A DNA stretch of 64,000 nucleotides from Sedimentibacter saalensis (GCF_007830175.1 NZ_VLKH01000003.1:310001-374000), one strand, 5' to 3'; positions 8,220-17,724 are shown, counted from the first letter of the stretch. Notes: generated by a model not told the origin, from the letters alone. Program-made: numbers and translations.

Positions 8220-8456
8220 TTAATATTTCTGAATGGACAGTAAATCTTCACATCTGTCATTCATATATTTATAGGAATCATAGACTCCCTGGTTATAAAA
8301 CTCTGCTGCCAACTCTTCTGTTATGAATTCAAAAATCATAATTGAAGCCAAATCGCCTAGTTCTTCATCTCTTTCATTTAAAAAGTAATTCTTTATTTTT
8401 AAAATCATCTCTTCTCTTTTTTCTTTAGGTAATTCAATTTTATTTTTTTTGTTCAT
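8220..8456 (-). CDS. DUF2164-family small protein
   Basis: 78 aa. The pattern IELPKEKREEMILKIKNYFLNERDEELGDL followed by IMIFEFITEELAAEFYNQGVYDSY matches DUF2164 over its whole length. It is probably a small helical cytoplasmic protein; function unknown. AGGAGA lies upstream of the ATG at 8456. Confidence 0.82.
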   Translation of the reverse strand: MNKKNKIELPKEKREEMILKIKNYFLNERDEELGDLASIMIFEFITEELAAEFYNQGVYDSYKYMNDRCEDLLSIQKY

Positions 8457-8483
8457 AAGATCTCCTGATAATTTTTCTATATA

Positions 8484-9236
8484 TTATACTCTGGATGCTA
8501 CCTGCAGCGCTATCTGCAGGTATTTCTCAAATGTGCTTCTACTGATTTTCCCCATAGTCCGTGAGTCCCATTCAATTCCGTCCAATGTGTCTTCAGCATA
8601 CAAGAATTGATACAGCTCAACATTTCTAAATTGACTCACTGCCATAATCGATGCACATTCCATATCAACTGCCAGGCATCCTTCCAATTTTCTATTCATC
8701 ATATTTTTTCTTGTTTCCCTGTACAAGGCATCTGTTGTCCAAGTCTTCGTCTTTATGTAAGGAATATCCAACTGCTGAAAAATACCGGCAAGTTTATCTG
8801 CTGTACGTACTTCTATATAATCAGCCGGCGGCGCATAATGGTAGCTGGTGCCCTCATCTCTGTATGCAGCAACCGGTACTATAAAATGACCTGCAGCAAT
8901 GCCCTGGTCTAATGTTCCGCATGAACCGAAGAACACAAACTTCTTGCCTCCCTTGGCTATTACCTCTTCCATGAGGCCTGCGGAACCTGCACCTCCAAGT
9001 ATTGTTTGATATACAGCAACATCATTGCCATCATAATTTATTTTGTAAATTGGAATAGTATATCCTGCCGACATATCACTTATCTGTACTGCACTACTCA
9101 TATTTTTAACCAGGTTGATTATCTTGTCACTGAACGTAGCAACAACAACTTCAGGAAAATTGTCTATTTTTCCTGTAACATGACTTGGCTTCAAAATTTC
9201 TTCCGTTTCATTGTCAAATGAATTCAATATACTCAT
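8484..9236 (-). CDS. Nucleoside phosphorylase (uridine/purine phosphorylase family)
   Basis: 250 aa, PNP_UDP_1 fold. Seen are the phosphate/nucleoside site strand VAVYQTILGGAGSAGLMEEVI, KKFVFFGSCGTLDQGIAAGHFIVP, and AVDMECASIMAVSQFRNVEL, where the MEC-A segment binds ribose. It cleaves a nucleoside with phosphate to base plus ribose-1-phosphate in salvage. Uridine phosphorylase-like specificity is possible but not provable by eye. The ATG at 9236 follows a GGGGGAT. Confidence 0.87.
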   Translation of the reverse strand: MSILNSFDNETEEILKPSHVTGKIDNFPEVVVATFSDKIINLVKNMSSAVQISDMSAGYTIPIYKINYDGNDVAVYQTILGGAGSAGLMEEVIAKGGKKFVFFGSCGTLDQGIAAGHFIVPVAAYRDEGTSYHYAPPADYIEVRTADKLAGIFQQLDIPYIKTKTWTTDALYRETRKNMMNRKLEGCLAVDMECASIMAVSQFRNVELYQFLYAEDTLDGIEWDSRTMGKISRSTFEKYLQIALQVASRV

Positions 9237-9260
9237 AATATCCCCCTTTAATCAACAATA

Positions 9261-9794
9261 TCAATCAATCATCATACCCATGCATAGAGTATCATAAAAT
9301 GTTCCATTTATTAATATGTCCCTTTTCAACATACCTTCTTCTTCAAAACCAAGCTTTTTATATAATTTTATTGCCTTAAAATTATCGGTCCTGGTTTTCA
9401 AATTTATTTTTCTGATAATACATGAACTCTTGCTCCAGTCTATTAGGTACTTAATAAGTTCTTCCCCTATTCCGTATCCCCAATATTCCTTCAGAACACT
9501 TATGCCAAATTCTCCAACATGAGCAAGTCGTTTCCTCGATCCACCTGAAAAGTTTAAGTTTGCAACAATTTTGCCGCCTAATTCTGCCACCACTGATATG
9601 GCATTATCTTTTTTTAATATGTTTTCTATAAATACTTCTTCCTGCTGAGCGTTCATGTCAAATTCTCCGATTCCAAATGACAAAAAGTCAGATTCTCCTG
9701 CTACGGTATTGATATAATTGATTAATGCTTCAGCATCAGATGGCTTAGACCTCCTGATTATTAACTTCTCACCGTTTATTATTATTTCCTTCAT
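9261..9794 (-). CDS. GNAT-family N-acetyltransferase (RimI/RimL-like)
   Basis: 177 aa. RRSKPSDAEALINYINTVAGES is the usual N-terminal segment. Motif A is VGEFGISVLKEYWGYGIGEELIKYL (about 91-115), followed by NLKTRTDNFKAIKLYKKLGFEEEGMLKRDILING. Acetyl-CoA-dependent; substrate unknown. SD AGGAGGGG precedes the ATG. Confidence 0.9.
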   Translation of the reverse strand: MKEIIINGEKLIIRRSKPSDAEALINYINTVAGESDFLSFGIGEFDMNAQQEEVFIENILKKDNAISVVAELGGKIVANLNFSGGSRKRLAHVGEFGISVLKEYWGYGIGEELIKYLIDWSKSSCIIRKINLKTRTDNFKAIKLYKKLGFEEEGMLKRDILINGTFYDTLCMGMMID

Positions 9795-9955
9795 TTAATT
9801 CCCCTCCTGGTAGTCCACTGATTTTTTAAAATATCACTTTTTTAATTGACACAGCTTTTTCTAATAGATTGATAAAAGTATCAATAAATTTAGTCCATCT
9901 AATACAACATCTTTTGCTTATTTAATACAACCTGTCCGAATATTTTACTGTCAAC

Positions 9956-10621
9956 TCATACGCATATTTCTATATAGCTAATTAAATTTTCATATGGATA
10001 CACCGGTAATATCCCCTGTGTAGGATCGTAATATATACCATCATAATATATTGAAAGATGACTTTTGTTTTCTCCTCTGACATTTATAATACAACATTTT
10101 GGCAATTGAACATTTCTACCCTTAGTATAAGCCGGTTTCTTATGAGAAAATCCAAAGTAGTCCAATGTTTCAATCACCTTGCTAATGCTGGCTTGATGTT
10201 TTGAACTCTTCATAATTTTTATAACTTCTTCAACAGAAATACCTGCAAGCATGGCAAGGCACGTTTGACCGCAGCATCCATTATGCGGTTGTTTTATGTA
10301 GGTTATGCCATCAATTTTTCTTATAGAATGTTCTTGGCTATATGGGCTATTTGAGTTTATTCGACTAAGTCCATCAATGATTTTAAAATGTACATCAAGT
10401 TCATTATCAAAATCAATTTTTTTGCAAACTTCCTTTATCACTGGTATATAATAAATACCGTTGCCTTTTGGAACAAGTTTACACTCAAAAGAAATGTCAG
10501 ATATTTCAACTTTAACAGGTATAAGTCCTTTTTGACCGCACTTCTCCCAGACATTAAATGGAATCTTAATAAATGCTCTATTGCCTTCTTTGTGAACAAT
10601 CGACTTAAAATTGTATATCAT
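9956..10621 (-). CDS. DUF1905-like domain fused to a C39-type cysteine peptidase domain
   Basis: 221 aa. Residues 1-85 resemble DUF1905 (AFIKIPFNVWEKCGQKGLIPVKVEI, then GNGIYYIPVIKEVCKKI). Residues 100-221 look like a papain-fold C39 domain: QPHNGCCGQTCLAMLAG with probable nucleophile Cys117 and Gln111, then SHLSIYYDGIYYDPTQG with His188 and Asp199. C39 domains cleave double-glycine leaders of peptides; here there is no ABC transporter part and no signal peptide, so a cytoplasmic stand-alone protease or transglutaminase-like enzyme is more likely. No obvious substrate gene lies next to it. Domain calls are by motif only. Confidence 0.68.
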   Translation of the reverse strand: MIYNFKSIVHKEGNRAFIKIPFNVWEKCGQKGLIPVKVEISDISFECKLVPKGNGIYYIPVIKEVCKKIDFDNELDVHFKIIDGLSRINSNSPYSQEHSIRKIDGITYIKQPHNGCCGQTCLAMLAGISVEEVIKIMKSSKHQASISKVIETLDYFGFSHKKPAYTKGRNVQLPKCCIINVRGENKSHLSIYYDGIYYDPTQGILPVYPYENLISYIEICV

Positions 10622-10656
10622 CTGTTAACCGTCCTTTTGCATTGAATTTTCTCTAC

Positions 10657-11076
10657 TTACTCAATATTTTTTGTTAACTCTTTATATCTTTTTTCATTTA
10701 TATTCCATCTCAGTGGCTGGCCTATTGTGCTTCCGATTAAATAACCATAAAATATAGGCAAAGTACTTTTAAGTTTACTGAAATCTCCATCTGTCGCTGC
10801 TATGACCACAATGGCAGTACCCCATATGGTTATGCTTATAAGGACATCCATGTACAAAACAAACTTTATTTTACCCTTACGTCTTTCCTTTTCCCAGTAC
10901 TTGACGTATTGTTCATCATCCATATAAAATAACTTTGATAATTTACTTGGTTTTATTTTATTTGACTTAACAAGATATCGAAATAAATAACTCATTATGA
11001 TAATTGCAATAATAAACACAATTATTGTTTTTAGTACTGAAGCTCTGCTAAAACCTAAACCTGCCCATCTGCCCAT
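10657..11076 (-). CDS. Small integral membrane protein, unknown family
   Basis: 139 aa. Three hydrophobic helices at about 15-35, 72-92 and 103-120, with a basic cytoplasmic stretch KYWEKERRKGKIKF between helices 1 and 2. The Tyr/Trp-rich ending LRWNINEKRYKELTKNIE is hydrophilic. No motif recognised. It lies 39 bases after the membrane-anchored protein encoded upstream and may be co-transcribed with it from the promoter at 12131-12159. Confidence 0.6.
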   Translation of the reverse strand: MGRWAGLGFSRASVLKTIIVFIIAIIIMSYLFRYLVKSNKIKPSKLSKLFYMDDEQYVKYWEKERRKGKIKFVLYMDVLISITIWGTAIVVIAATDGDFSKLKSTLPIFYGYLIGSTIGQPLRWNINEKRYKELTKNIE

Positions 11077-11115
11077 CTAACATCCCCCATTTCATTAACA
11101 TAACTATTCAAATTA

Positions 11116-12051
11116 TCAATCAGCAGTCCAAATATTATCAAAATATAAGTACTTCTTGTCTTTACTTAATTCTGTTTTTAATTTATAAATTTCTTCAACA
11201 TCTTCATATACTAATTTTACGTGATCTACTTCTCCGCCATTTATGGCAAAAATATACATATCAACTTGCTTTCCTTCACTATATCCACTGGATTTAGTAA
11301 CAAGCATTTCGAGTGTTTCATCGACATTATTATCAACCTTAACCATATTCTTGTTAATAAAATGCGCCGAAGCCCTTAATCTAACTGCATTATCCCATAA
11401 CTCCGTCAATCTTTGTTCCATATATGACTTATCAATTTCCGATAACATATAATTTGAGCAAGTAGCCATAGTGGAATTAACCATTACACTTAGTGCATTA
11501 TTTTTTATATGATTCACTTCTTCTGCAATTGGCATTAATGATTGAGCTGCACATAACAAAATAGGAGAACGGTAATATGAATCCTTATATTTTATAGTTC
11601 CATCGTCAAAAATTAATATTTCGTTGATAGTATCCATGAAATGATATCGTAAAATATAATGAAGACGGTAATCATTATGCAATTGAACACTAATATAATC
11701 ATCAGGCGTAATAACATCTTCACCAAGATATAACCCTTGAAGTATAATTTTGTTTATTGATGTGTCTTCTTTTATATCTAAAATATTGCCATCATAGTTT
11801 TCTAATGTTATCTTATCAGTTTTTTCAACATCCTTCATCCATTTAAAATTATCTTCAATTACTGATAGTTTCAGAATTTTTGCTTCCATATAATTATCAT
11901 GTGACTTTTGAACTCTAAGTTCCTGGTACTTTTTTTCCGTTTCATCAACTAGTTTTATTAAATTTCTATTTGTTAAATACAATTTAAATAAGGCAGAAAT
12001 ACCTATAACAATAAATAAAATACTAATAGCCATTATATATTTATTTTTCAT
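11116..12051 (-). CDS. Membrane-anchored extracellular protein of unknown function
   Basis: 311 aa from the ATG at 12051. One N-terminal helix (about 5-25) is followed by a short coiled-coil stretch (LVDETEKKYQELRVQ) and a large polar domain probably outside the cell. No catalytic motif is recognised. It is the first gene behind an ECF-sigma-type promoter (12131-12159), suggesting an envelope-stress-related role (inference). Confidence 0.6.
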   Translation of the reverse strand: MKNKYIMAISILFIVIGISALFKLYLTNRNLIKLVDETEKKYQELRVQKSHDNYMEAKILKLSVIEDNFKWMKDVEKTDKITLENYDGNILDIKEDTSINKIILQGLYLGEDVITPDDYISVQLHNDYRLHYILRYHFMDTINEILIFDDGTIKYKDSYYRSPILLCAAQSLMPIAEEVNHIKNNALSVMVNSTMATCSNYMLSEIDKSYMEQRLTELWDNAVRLRASAHFINKNMVKVDNNVDETLEMLVTKSSGYSEGKQVDMYIFAINGGEVDHVKLVYEDVEEIYKLKTELSKDKKYLYFDNIWTAD

Positions 12052-12130
12052 CACATTATTCCCCAGCACCAGCTACTATTTTTTTCATTACTCTTCTACT
12101 TACTCCTAAAAATTAATGCTCATTATAAAA

Positions 12131-12159
12131 TTAGACGAGAAAAACAAAGATTTGTTACA
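12131..12159 (-). promoter_or_regulatory. ECF-sigma-type promoter
   Basis: On the minus strand TGTAAC (12159-12154), a 16-base spacer and CGTCTAA (12137-12131) match the ECF-sigma (SigM/W/X-like) pattern of an AAC -35 and a CGTC -10. The surrounding 37 bases recur almost unchanged at 51630-51667. Transcription would run into the gene starting at 12051. Confidence 0.6.
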
Positions 12160-12243
12160 CAATTTTCCATATAATTTTCAATATTTTATAAATGCCGAAT
12201 GTTTCTCAATTCTATGCAAATAATGATAAACCACAAATTTTAG

Positions 12244-13110
12244 TCACTGCATTGAGCTTATTTTTCCTTCAACAAATACTTTCCAGCCCTCTTTAAACTC
12301 ACTTTCCGTAATACCTAGAACTTCTTCTATATCTCCGTAATCCAACAACAAATCGACTAATTTTTCTCTGCCATATGTTTCAACAATAAATTCAACCATG
12401 CTGTACCCGTAATTATATCTGTATTTTACATTTCTTTTCAATAAATACCTATCCGGAATTCCTTTTTCAATCAATTCCTTGTAATAAACCTTACTATAAT
12501 CCGTATCCTCTGTCAGGTACCTTGCTGTTCCTTCCCACAACCAATCAATTTGCATTTTTCCATTTGTTAAGGCCATTGCAACAGTGTGAACAAATTCATG
12601 AACAAGAACTGTTTCTAAATCTACTGATTTACCTGATTTATGTTTCAGAGTATAGTAAAATGTGTCTTTGCTCAACATTACACCTGCGAAATTTATGTCC
12701 ATGTCATCAGGGTCAAAAAACGCCTCCGATATAATGGATTGTCTTAAACATTCATATTCATCATACATATTAATTTTAACAATAGGCATATTTGTGCTAT
12801 CTACACTTAAAAATTCTAAAATTCTATTATATTCTTCTTCCAATATCTTAATAGAATTAGTAGCATAGAATTTGTTCAGCTCATTTTTCGAATTGTAATA
12901 TAATTCAAAATGATCACTCACAATATACTTATCAAACTTATATCCCGCACTGTCTTCAAAAAAACTTTCTTTGTCTATTGCTTCTTTCCTGTTAATTTCA
13001 TCGTTGGCGATGTTTTCATTTGTAGTCTCTTTATAAGTAGTGCCTTTGTTTTCACAGCCTGAAACACATACGCATACGCACAAAATAAACAATAACATCC
13101 ACTTTCTCAT
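12244..13110 (-). CDS. Lipoprotein with HExxH zinc-peptidase-like domain (gluzincin type)
   Basis: 288 aa from the ATG at 13110. Signal peptide with lipobox VSGC (Cys19), so it is anchored outside the cytoplasmic membrane. Near residues 171-175 is VLVHEFVHTVA, the zinc-binding HExxH, followed 18 residues on by WLWEGTARYL, where the Glu is the likely third ligand as in peptidase MA-like and M61-related families. Probably an extracellular metallopeptidase; a peptide-binding remnant is also possible. It starts 23 bases after the stop of the next gene upstream. Confidence 0.78.
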   Translation of the reverse strand: MRKWMLLFILCVCVCVSGCENKGTTYKETTNENIANDEINRKEAIDKESFFEDSAGYKFDKYIVSDHFELYYNSKNELNKFYATNSIKILEEEYNRILEFLSVDSTNMPIVKINMYDEYECLRQSIISEAFFDPDDMDINFAGVMLSKDTFYYTLKHKSGKSVDLETVLVHEFVHTVAMALTNGKMQIDWLWEGTARYLTEDTDYSKVYYKELIEKGIPDRYLLKRNVKYRYNYGYSMVEFIVETYGREKLVDLLLDYGDIEEVLGITESEFKEGWKVFVEGKISSMQ

Positions 13111-13133
13111 TATCCCATCCCCCATTTATTCCT

Positions 13134-13586
13134 TTAATAATGATTAAATGTTCCAACCATTTCGTGTTCTATAATTTTTTCTCCCTTAACTCTTGCATTT
13201 ATTCCCACGCTTGTCAGTATTAATTTAGCATCCTTGACTGTCAGCCCTTGTTTGTCTACAATTATGCTCCAATTAACCTCCAACACTTCTTCAGGCACTA
13301 TTTCTTTATTGAGCATGATAACATTGTCATATTCTATACTATTTAATACTTCAGTTTTATAATTTGGTTTAAGTATTCTTATGAATATATTGCCTAAACT
13401 TTTATTGGTGAAAAATACGCCGTAAGAGATTATAGTTTTATTTGGCTCGATTTCTTCCAATGCATAATCCCACCTGGTAATTGCTAATTCTTCATAACCT
13501 CCCAACCTGTACGGTTTTGAAAAGTAAAAAATTATAACCAAAGTCAAATACACAATAATAACACGCCAAGCAATTTCTTTTAACAT
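13134..13586 (-). CDS. Single-pass membrane-anchored protein, unknown
   Basis: 150 aa from the ATG at 13586, preceded by GGAGGG. One N-terminal helix (about 5-22), then a beta-rich polar domain likely outside the cell. No recognised family. The SD overlaps the stop codon of a small upstream reading frame (13598-13720), implying translational coupling in the original operon. Confidence 0.55.
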   Translation of the reverse strand: MLKEIAWRVIIVYLTLVIIFYFSKPYRLGGYEELAITRWDYALEEIEPNKTIISYGVFFTNKSLGNIFIRILKPNYKTEVLNSIEYDNVIMLNKEIVPEEVLEVNWSIIVDKQGLTVKDAKLILTSVGINARVKGEKIIEHEMVGTFNHY

Positions 13587-13597
13587 TTTTCCCTCCA

Positions 13598-13720
13598 TTA
13601 TTTTATAACTTCATATGTCACATCAGCATCTGTAAAGTGAGAAGTGATTAATCTAAGATCATCAGTCTTGACAATCACTTCAGAACTTATATGTTCCACT
13701 TTTTCAGGTTCAAGATGATA
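13598..13720 (-). pseudogene. C-terminal remnant of a lost coding sequence
   Basis: The minus strand encodes 40 residues (…EPEKVEHISSEVIVKTDDL… ending DVTYEVIK) in good coding style. They are preceded directly by an in-frame TGA at 13721-13723 and have no start codon or SD. The stop TAA overlaps the SD of the next gene. It looks like the last beta-strands of a truncated secreted protein. Confidence 0.4.
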
Positions 13721-13752
13721 TCAAATCTCCTGATTGAGTATTTCATACAACC

Positions 13753-14709
13753 TTAAAATATTTCGCACAAAATCGGAAGCATAAACGGTACTGTAAAAGT
13801 TAATATAACACCTGTAATCAATGTTACCAATCCGATTTCAACTCCCACAAATTTAGTCACCGGAACAAGCATAGTATCCATATTTCCCGCAGCTCCTCCG
13901 GCAATAGGACTTCCTGTACTTATTTTTATAAGAAAAGGCAATAGCAACACTGTAAAGAACTCTCTCATGACATTTACTATAAAACCATATGTGCCAGTTT
14001 CAATTCCATATACCTGTGTCATATATGCTCCGGTTAGACTGTAGTAACTCATTCCGCTCGCTGAAATTATTGATATGTGTGGAGGCAGTTTAAGAACAAT
14101 CCCTGAAATTGCTCCGCCTGTAATACTGCCTATAAGAATAGCTATAGAAATATAAACAACTCTGAACCCAAGTATTTTAATATATCTGAATACATTAATA
14201 TTACAGCCAAGGCTTAAGCCTACACTCATATATAAAATTATCAGTGAACCAGTGAGCAAATAGTCAAGAACATATATTAAATTATTATCCGGAAACAGAA
14301 AATAACCGATAATTACTCCTGAAACAATACTTGCAGGCATGATCCATACAAGCATAGAACCACCCTTACCTTCTTCATCAGAAATATTAATTTCATCACT
14401 GATGCTGACATTTTCTGCACAAATCCTATTCTTTAACTTTTCCAAAGGCAGTAAAGTTTTTTCTACTATTACAGTAAATAAAACGCTGAAAAAAATAGCA
14501 CATAGGGAAATAATCAGACAGTTAAAGCCTATTGAATCCAAATTCAGCATAACTGAGTCATTTATACCTATATTTAATCCAATGGTCAGCATTAACAACA
14601 CCAAAGCAACGTTAATAACTTTGTCTGTTATGTTCAATATTTTTTGTGGCAGATGGCGCAATCCCAGCAACAATCCAATGCCTAGGCATATAAATGGCAT
14701 AAATATCAT
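13753..14709 (-). CDS. lysO: LysO-family (DUF340) transporter, probable lysine exporter
   Basis: 318 aa with about 8 membrane helices. The family signature is strong in the second half: SGMSYYSLTGAYMTQVYG, GFIVNVMREFFTVLLLPFL, and GSPIAGGAAGNMDTMLVPVTKF. LysO (YbjE) exports L-lysine and its toxic analogue thialysine. Insert NVSISDEINISDEEGKGG between the halves is a cytoplasmic loop. GGGGGGA precedes the ATG at 14709. It is transcribed divergently from pstS, with a 265-base shared intergenic region. Confidence 0.8.
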   Translation of the reverse strand: MIFMPFICLGIGLLLGLRHLPQKILNITDKVINVALVLLMLTIGLNIGINDSVMLNLDSIGFNCLIISLCAIFFSVLFTVIVEKTLLPLEKLKNRICAENVSISDEINISDEEGKGGSMLVWIMPASIVSGVIIGYFLFPDNNLIYVLDYLLTGSLIILYMSVGLSLGCNINVFRYIKILGFRVVYISIAILIGSITGGAISGIVLKLPPHISIISASGMSYYSLTGAYMTQVYGIETGTYGFIVNVMREFFTVLLLPFLIKISTGSPIAGGAAGNMDTMLVPVTKFVGVEIGLVTLITGVILTFTVPFMLPILCEIF

Positions 14710-14974
14710 AAAATCCCCCCGTTAAATTATCTGCAAATTGCAATCGTTTACCAATATTATAACACAACTATATCACATATTATACAAAATTTGTATAATT
14801 GACTAAAAAATGCATTAACATATTTTGTCTGTTTATAAAAAACAACTTAATTCTTGTGATTTTATTATTACTTTTTTTAATAACTGACTTGGAATAATGA
14901 AATTGTTTCATTATATTAAATTGCCAATATATGTTATATTATTAATTATCGACAAAATATAAATGAGGTGCAAA

Positions 14975-15916
14975 ATGAAAAAATTTAATGTTTTAGGTAT
15001 TTTTTTAATACTTTTAATGGTACTTGCAGGCTGCAGCACTGAAAAACCTGCTGCTGCTGAACCAAACGCAGCTCCTGCAGAAACACCGGTGGTTGAAGAA
15101 CCAAAGGAAGATGAATTTAATCCTCAAATTTTATTTAACGGATCATCTACTCTTGCTCCTGTAATGGCTTCTATTTCTACAAATTTTATTGAAGGTAATG
15201 TTACATGGGACAAAGTTGATGCTTCATTCCCTGAAAAAAACATAGCAATATATGTTTCAGCCGGCGGTTCCGGACAAGGTGTTAAATCAGTTATCGACCA
15301 GACAAGTGACTTTGGAATGGTGGCAAGAACAGTAAAGGATACTGAAAAGGAACAGCTTCCTGAATTAAAGGAATTTAAAGTTGGTATAGATGCTTTAACA
15401 TTGGGTGTAAATCCTAACAATCCTGTTCTAACAGTTAAAAACAACTTAACAAAGGATGAAATAATAAAAATATTTTCAGGTGAGTTCAAAACTTGGAAAG
15501 ATTTAGATGCTTCACTTCCTGATAAAGAAATAATAGTAGTTACAAGAGATATAGGCGGCGGTGCTCATGAAGTATTTCAATCTAAAGTAATGGGTGATGT
15601 ACAGGTTAAAGCAGATGCAATTCAAGCTCCTTCAATGGGAGCATTGGTTACAAAAATAATCGAAAACGAATATGCAATCGGATATGCTTCATTTGGAGTT
15701 GTTAACCAAAATATAGGCAAGGTTGCAACATTAAGTGTTGATGGTGTTGAAGCCTCTGAAGAAAATATTATTAATGGCTCCTACATAATTCAAAGACCTT
15801 TAATAGCAATATTTAACGGTGAACTTACTGCTCCCCAGCAAGCATTTATGGATTATGTAATGAGTGAAGAAGGATTAGCAGTTGTAGAATCTATGGGTTT
15901 TGTACCTGTAAAATAG
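14975..15916 (+). CDS. pstS: Phosphate ABC transporter substrate-binding lipoprotein PstS
   Basis: 313 aa from the ATG at 14975 (GAGGTG upstream; the ORF could start 4 codons earlier). Signal peptide with lipobox LAGC, then an Ala/Pro-rich linker and the PBP fold: NGSSTLAPVM, SAGGSGQGVKSV and TRDIGGGAHEVF are the phosphate-contacting segments of the family. It captures phosphate outside the membrane for PstC/PstA. The 265-base upstream region is AT-rich; no clear Pho box could be defined by eye. Confidence 0.93.
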   Translation: MKKFNVLGIFLILLMVLAGCSTEKPAAAEPNAAPAETPVVEEPKEDEFNPQILFNGSSTLAPVMASISTNFIEGNVTWDKVDASFPEKNIAIYVSAGGSGQGVKSVIDQTSDFGMVARTVKDTEKEQLPELKEFKVGIDALTLGVNPNNPVLTVKNNLTKDEIIKIFSGEFKTWKDLDASLPDKEIIVVTRDIGGGAHEVFQSKVMGDVQVKADAIQAPSMGALVTKIIENEYAIGYASFGVVNQNIGKVATLSVDGVEASEENIINGSYIIQRPLIAIFNGELTAPQQAFMDYVMSEEGLAVVESMGFVPVK

Positions 15917-15932
15917 TTGTATCTTTCTAAAC

Positions 15933-15976
15933 GAAGTGAAGGATCCCATATTTTTAATGAGATTCTTCACCTTCTT
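15933..15976 (+). terminator. Hairpin between pstS and pstC
   Basis: GAAGTGAAGGATC (15933-15945) pairs with GATTCTTCACCTTC (15961-15974) with one bulge and one mismatch; TTTTGG follows. It is probably a partial terminator or stabilising hairpin, which would let pstS be made in excess over the permease genes, a usual pattern in pst operons. Confidence 0.55.
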
Positions 15977-16027
15977 TTGGAATGATAATGAAATGTAAAT
16001 AGTAATGACCTACAGTTAGGAGTCATC

Positions 16028-16888
16028 ATGAAAGAGTATAAAGAAAAAATCTTTAAAAGTTTAATTACCATTGGAGCTATATTGTCAAGTATTTTAGTTC
16101 TGTTGGTATTTTTTTATATATTAAAAGAAAGCATACCTTTTTTTAGAGAAGTTCAAATAAAAGAATATTTATTTGGAGACACCTGGAGTCCATTAGGTAC
16201 CGAAAAATACTCATTTCTTCCTATGATACTTGCAACTCTATATGTTTCATTTTTAGCTATTTTCATAGCAACACCGCTGGGAGTAGGTTGTGCACTGTTT
16301 TTAAGCTTTCATGTCAATAAAAAGTATACTAAAATATTATTATCCTTTATTGATATGATAGCCGGTATTCCTTCTGTAATTTTTGGTTTTGTGGGCTTGA
16401 TTATTCTGGTTAAGTTTTTAGAAAATAATTTAAACATGGGTACTGGTGAAAGTGTCTTGGCAGGCGGAATGCTTCTAGCAGTAATGCTTTTTCCGTATAT
16501 AGTTACAGGCTGTACTGAAACCTTTGAAAAAGGCAAGATGAAATATTATACTGCTTCTTTGTCCTTAGGAGTATCTAAATGGTATACAATGAGAAAAGTA
16601 ATGCTTCCCTTTGCAGCAAATAGTATTTTCGTCAACATGCTGTTAGCATTTAGCAGGGCTATGGGTGAAACAATGGCTGTTATGATGGTAACCGGAAATT
16701 CACCTATATTCCCGCGACTGTTAGGAAGGGCTGAAACAATTCCTTCTTTAATTGCGCTTGAAATGGGAACTTCAACCTACAAAAGCATTCATTATTCATC
16801 ATTGTATGCCGCAGGACTCATATTAATAATTATTATTTTAATCATTCAATTTATTGCTCACAAGATAAACAAAATAGGATCGAGGTGA
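16028..16888 (+). CDS. pstC: Phosphate ABC transporter permease PstC
   Basis: 286 aa with six helices. The family traits GDTWSPLGTEKYSFLPMILATLYVS near the N-terminus and the EAA-type loop YYTASLSLGVSKWYTMRKVMLP followed by AFSRAMGETMAVMMVTGN identify PstC. It forms the membrane channel with PstA. It lies 111 bases after pstS and overlaps the pstA reading frame at the very end. AGTTAGGAG precedes the ATG. Confidence 0.94.
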   Translation: MKEYKEKIFKSLITIGAILSSILVLLVFFYILKESIPFFREVQIKEYLFGDTWSPLGTEKYSFLPMILATLYVSFLAIFIATPLGVGCALFLSFHVNKKYTKILLSFIDMIAGIPSVIFGFVGLIILVKFLENNLNMGTGESVLAGGMLLAVMLFPYIVTGCTETFEKGKMKYYTASLSLGVSKWYTMRKVMLPFAANSIFVNMLLAFSRAMGETMAVMMVTGNSPIFPRLLGRAETIPSLIALEMGTSTYKSIHYSSLYAAGLILIIIILIIQFIAHKINKIGSR

Positions 16889-16893
16889 TTCTA

Positions 16894-17724
16894 GTGGAAA
16901 ATAAAATTAAGGACTTTTTATTTAAGCTTTGGGTTATTTTATCAGGATTAACAATTATATCTGTAACAATTGGGGTATTCTCTTACCTGTTGTACAAAGG
17001 CTTTAATGTTATTTCAACTGAATTTATTTTTGGTTCACCAAAAGGAATCCCTTTAGGAACAGAAGGAGGAATATTTCCTGCAATTGCAGGTTCTCTTTTA
17101 TCGGGGCTGTTGTCCGGTCTGTTTGGGGGAATATTAGGTTTATGTACTGCAATTTACTTAGTATTTTATTGTGAAAATAAAAAAGTAAAACATTACATTT
17201 TACAAGCACTGCAATGCCTGGCAGGAATTCCGTCTGTTGTAATAGGGTTGTTTGGATATTCATTGTTGATAGTAGGCTTAGGAATGCATAAAAGTCTGAT
17301 GAGTGCATCAATCACCTTAACAATTATGATTATACCGTTTATTTCTATAAGAATTAAAAAGGCGTTGGAAGAAACGTCAAATGAGCAGTTTATTTGCTCC
17401 TTGAGCCTTGGTATACCAAAGAGTTATACAATTGTAAAGCTTGTTATTCCAAATGCATTTAAATATATAATGACTTCACTGGGATTAGGTATAGTGTTTG
17501 CCATGGGAGCCACAGCACCTATAATGTTCACAGGGGCTGTTATAATTTCAGGAATTCCTTCTAAATTAACAGATCCATTCATGGCGTTGCCATACCATTT
17601 ATATATTTTGGTTAATGAAGGATTGTCTGTTGATATGGCATACGGTACTGCCTTTGTTTTAATTGTTATTGTACTTTCTATTAATTTAATCTGCCACTTT
17701 GTCGGCAATATTGAGGATATATAA
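16894..17724 (+). CDS. pstA: Phosphate ABC transporter permease PstA
   Basis: 276 aa from a GTG at 16894, 6 bases after GAGGTG; an in-frame GTG at 16885 lies within that SD and is rejected. Six helices; FGSPKGIPLGTEGGIFPAIAGSLLSG and the EAA loop ICSLSLGIPKSYTIVKLVIPNAFKYIMT with AMGATAPIMFTGAV are PstA-typical. The stop is directly followed by the pstB start. Confidence 0.93.
   Translation: MENKIKDFLFKLWVILSGLTIISVTIGVFSYLLYKGFNVISTEFIFGSPKGIPLGTEGGIFPAIAGSLLSGLLSGLFGGILGLCTAIYLVFYCENKKVKHYILQALQCLAGIPSVVIGLFGYSLLIVGLGMHKSLMSASITLTIMIIPFISIRIKKALEETSNEQFICSLSLGIPKSYTIVKLVIPNAFKYIMTSLGLGIVFAMGATAPIMFTGAVIISGIPSKLTDPFMALPYHLYILVNEGLSVDMAYGTAFVLIVIVLSINLICHFVGNIEDI

Noticed and set aside
15124-17708. 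Minus-strand frames opposite the pst genes
   Set aside because: They lie wholly inside pstS, pstC and pstA, have no SDs and no recognisable domains.
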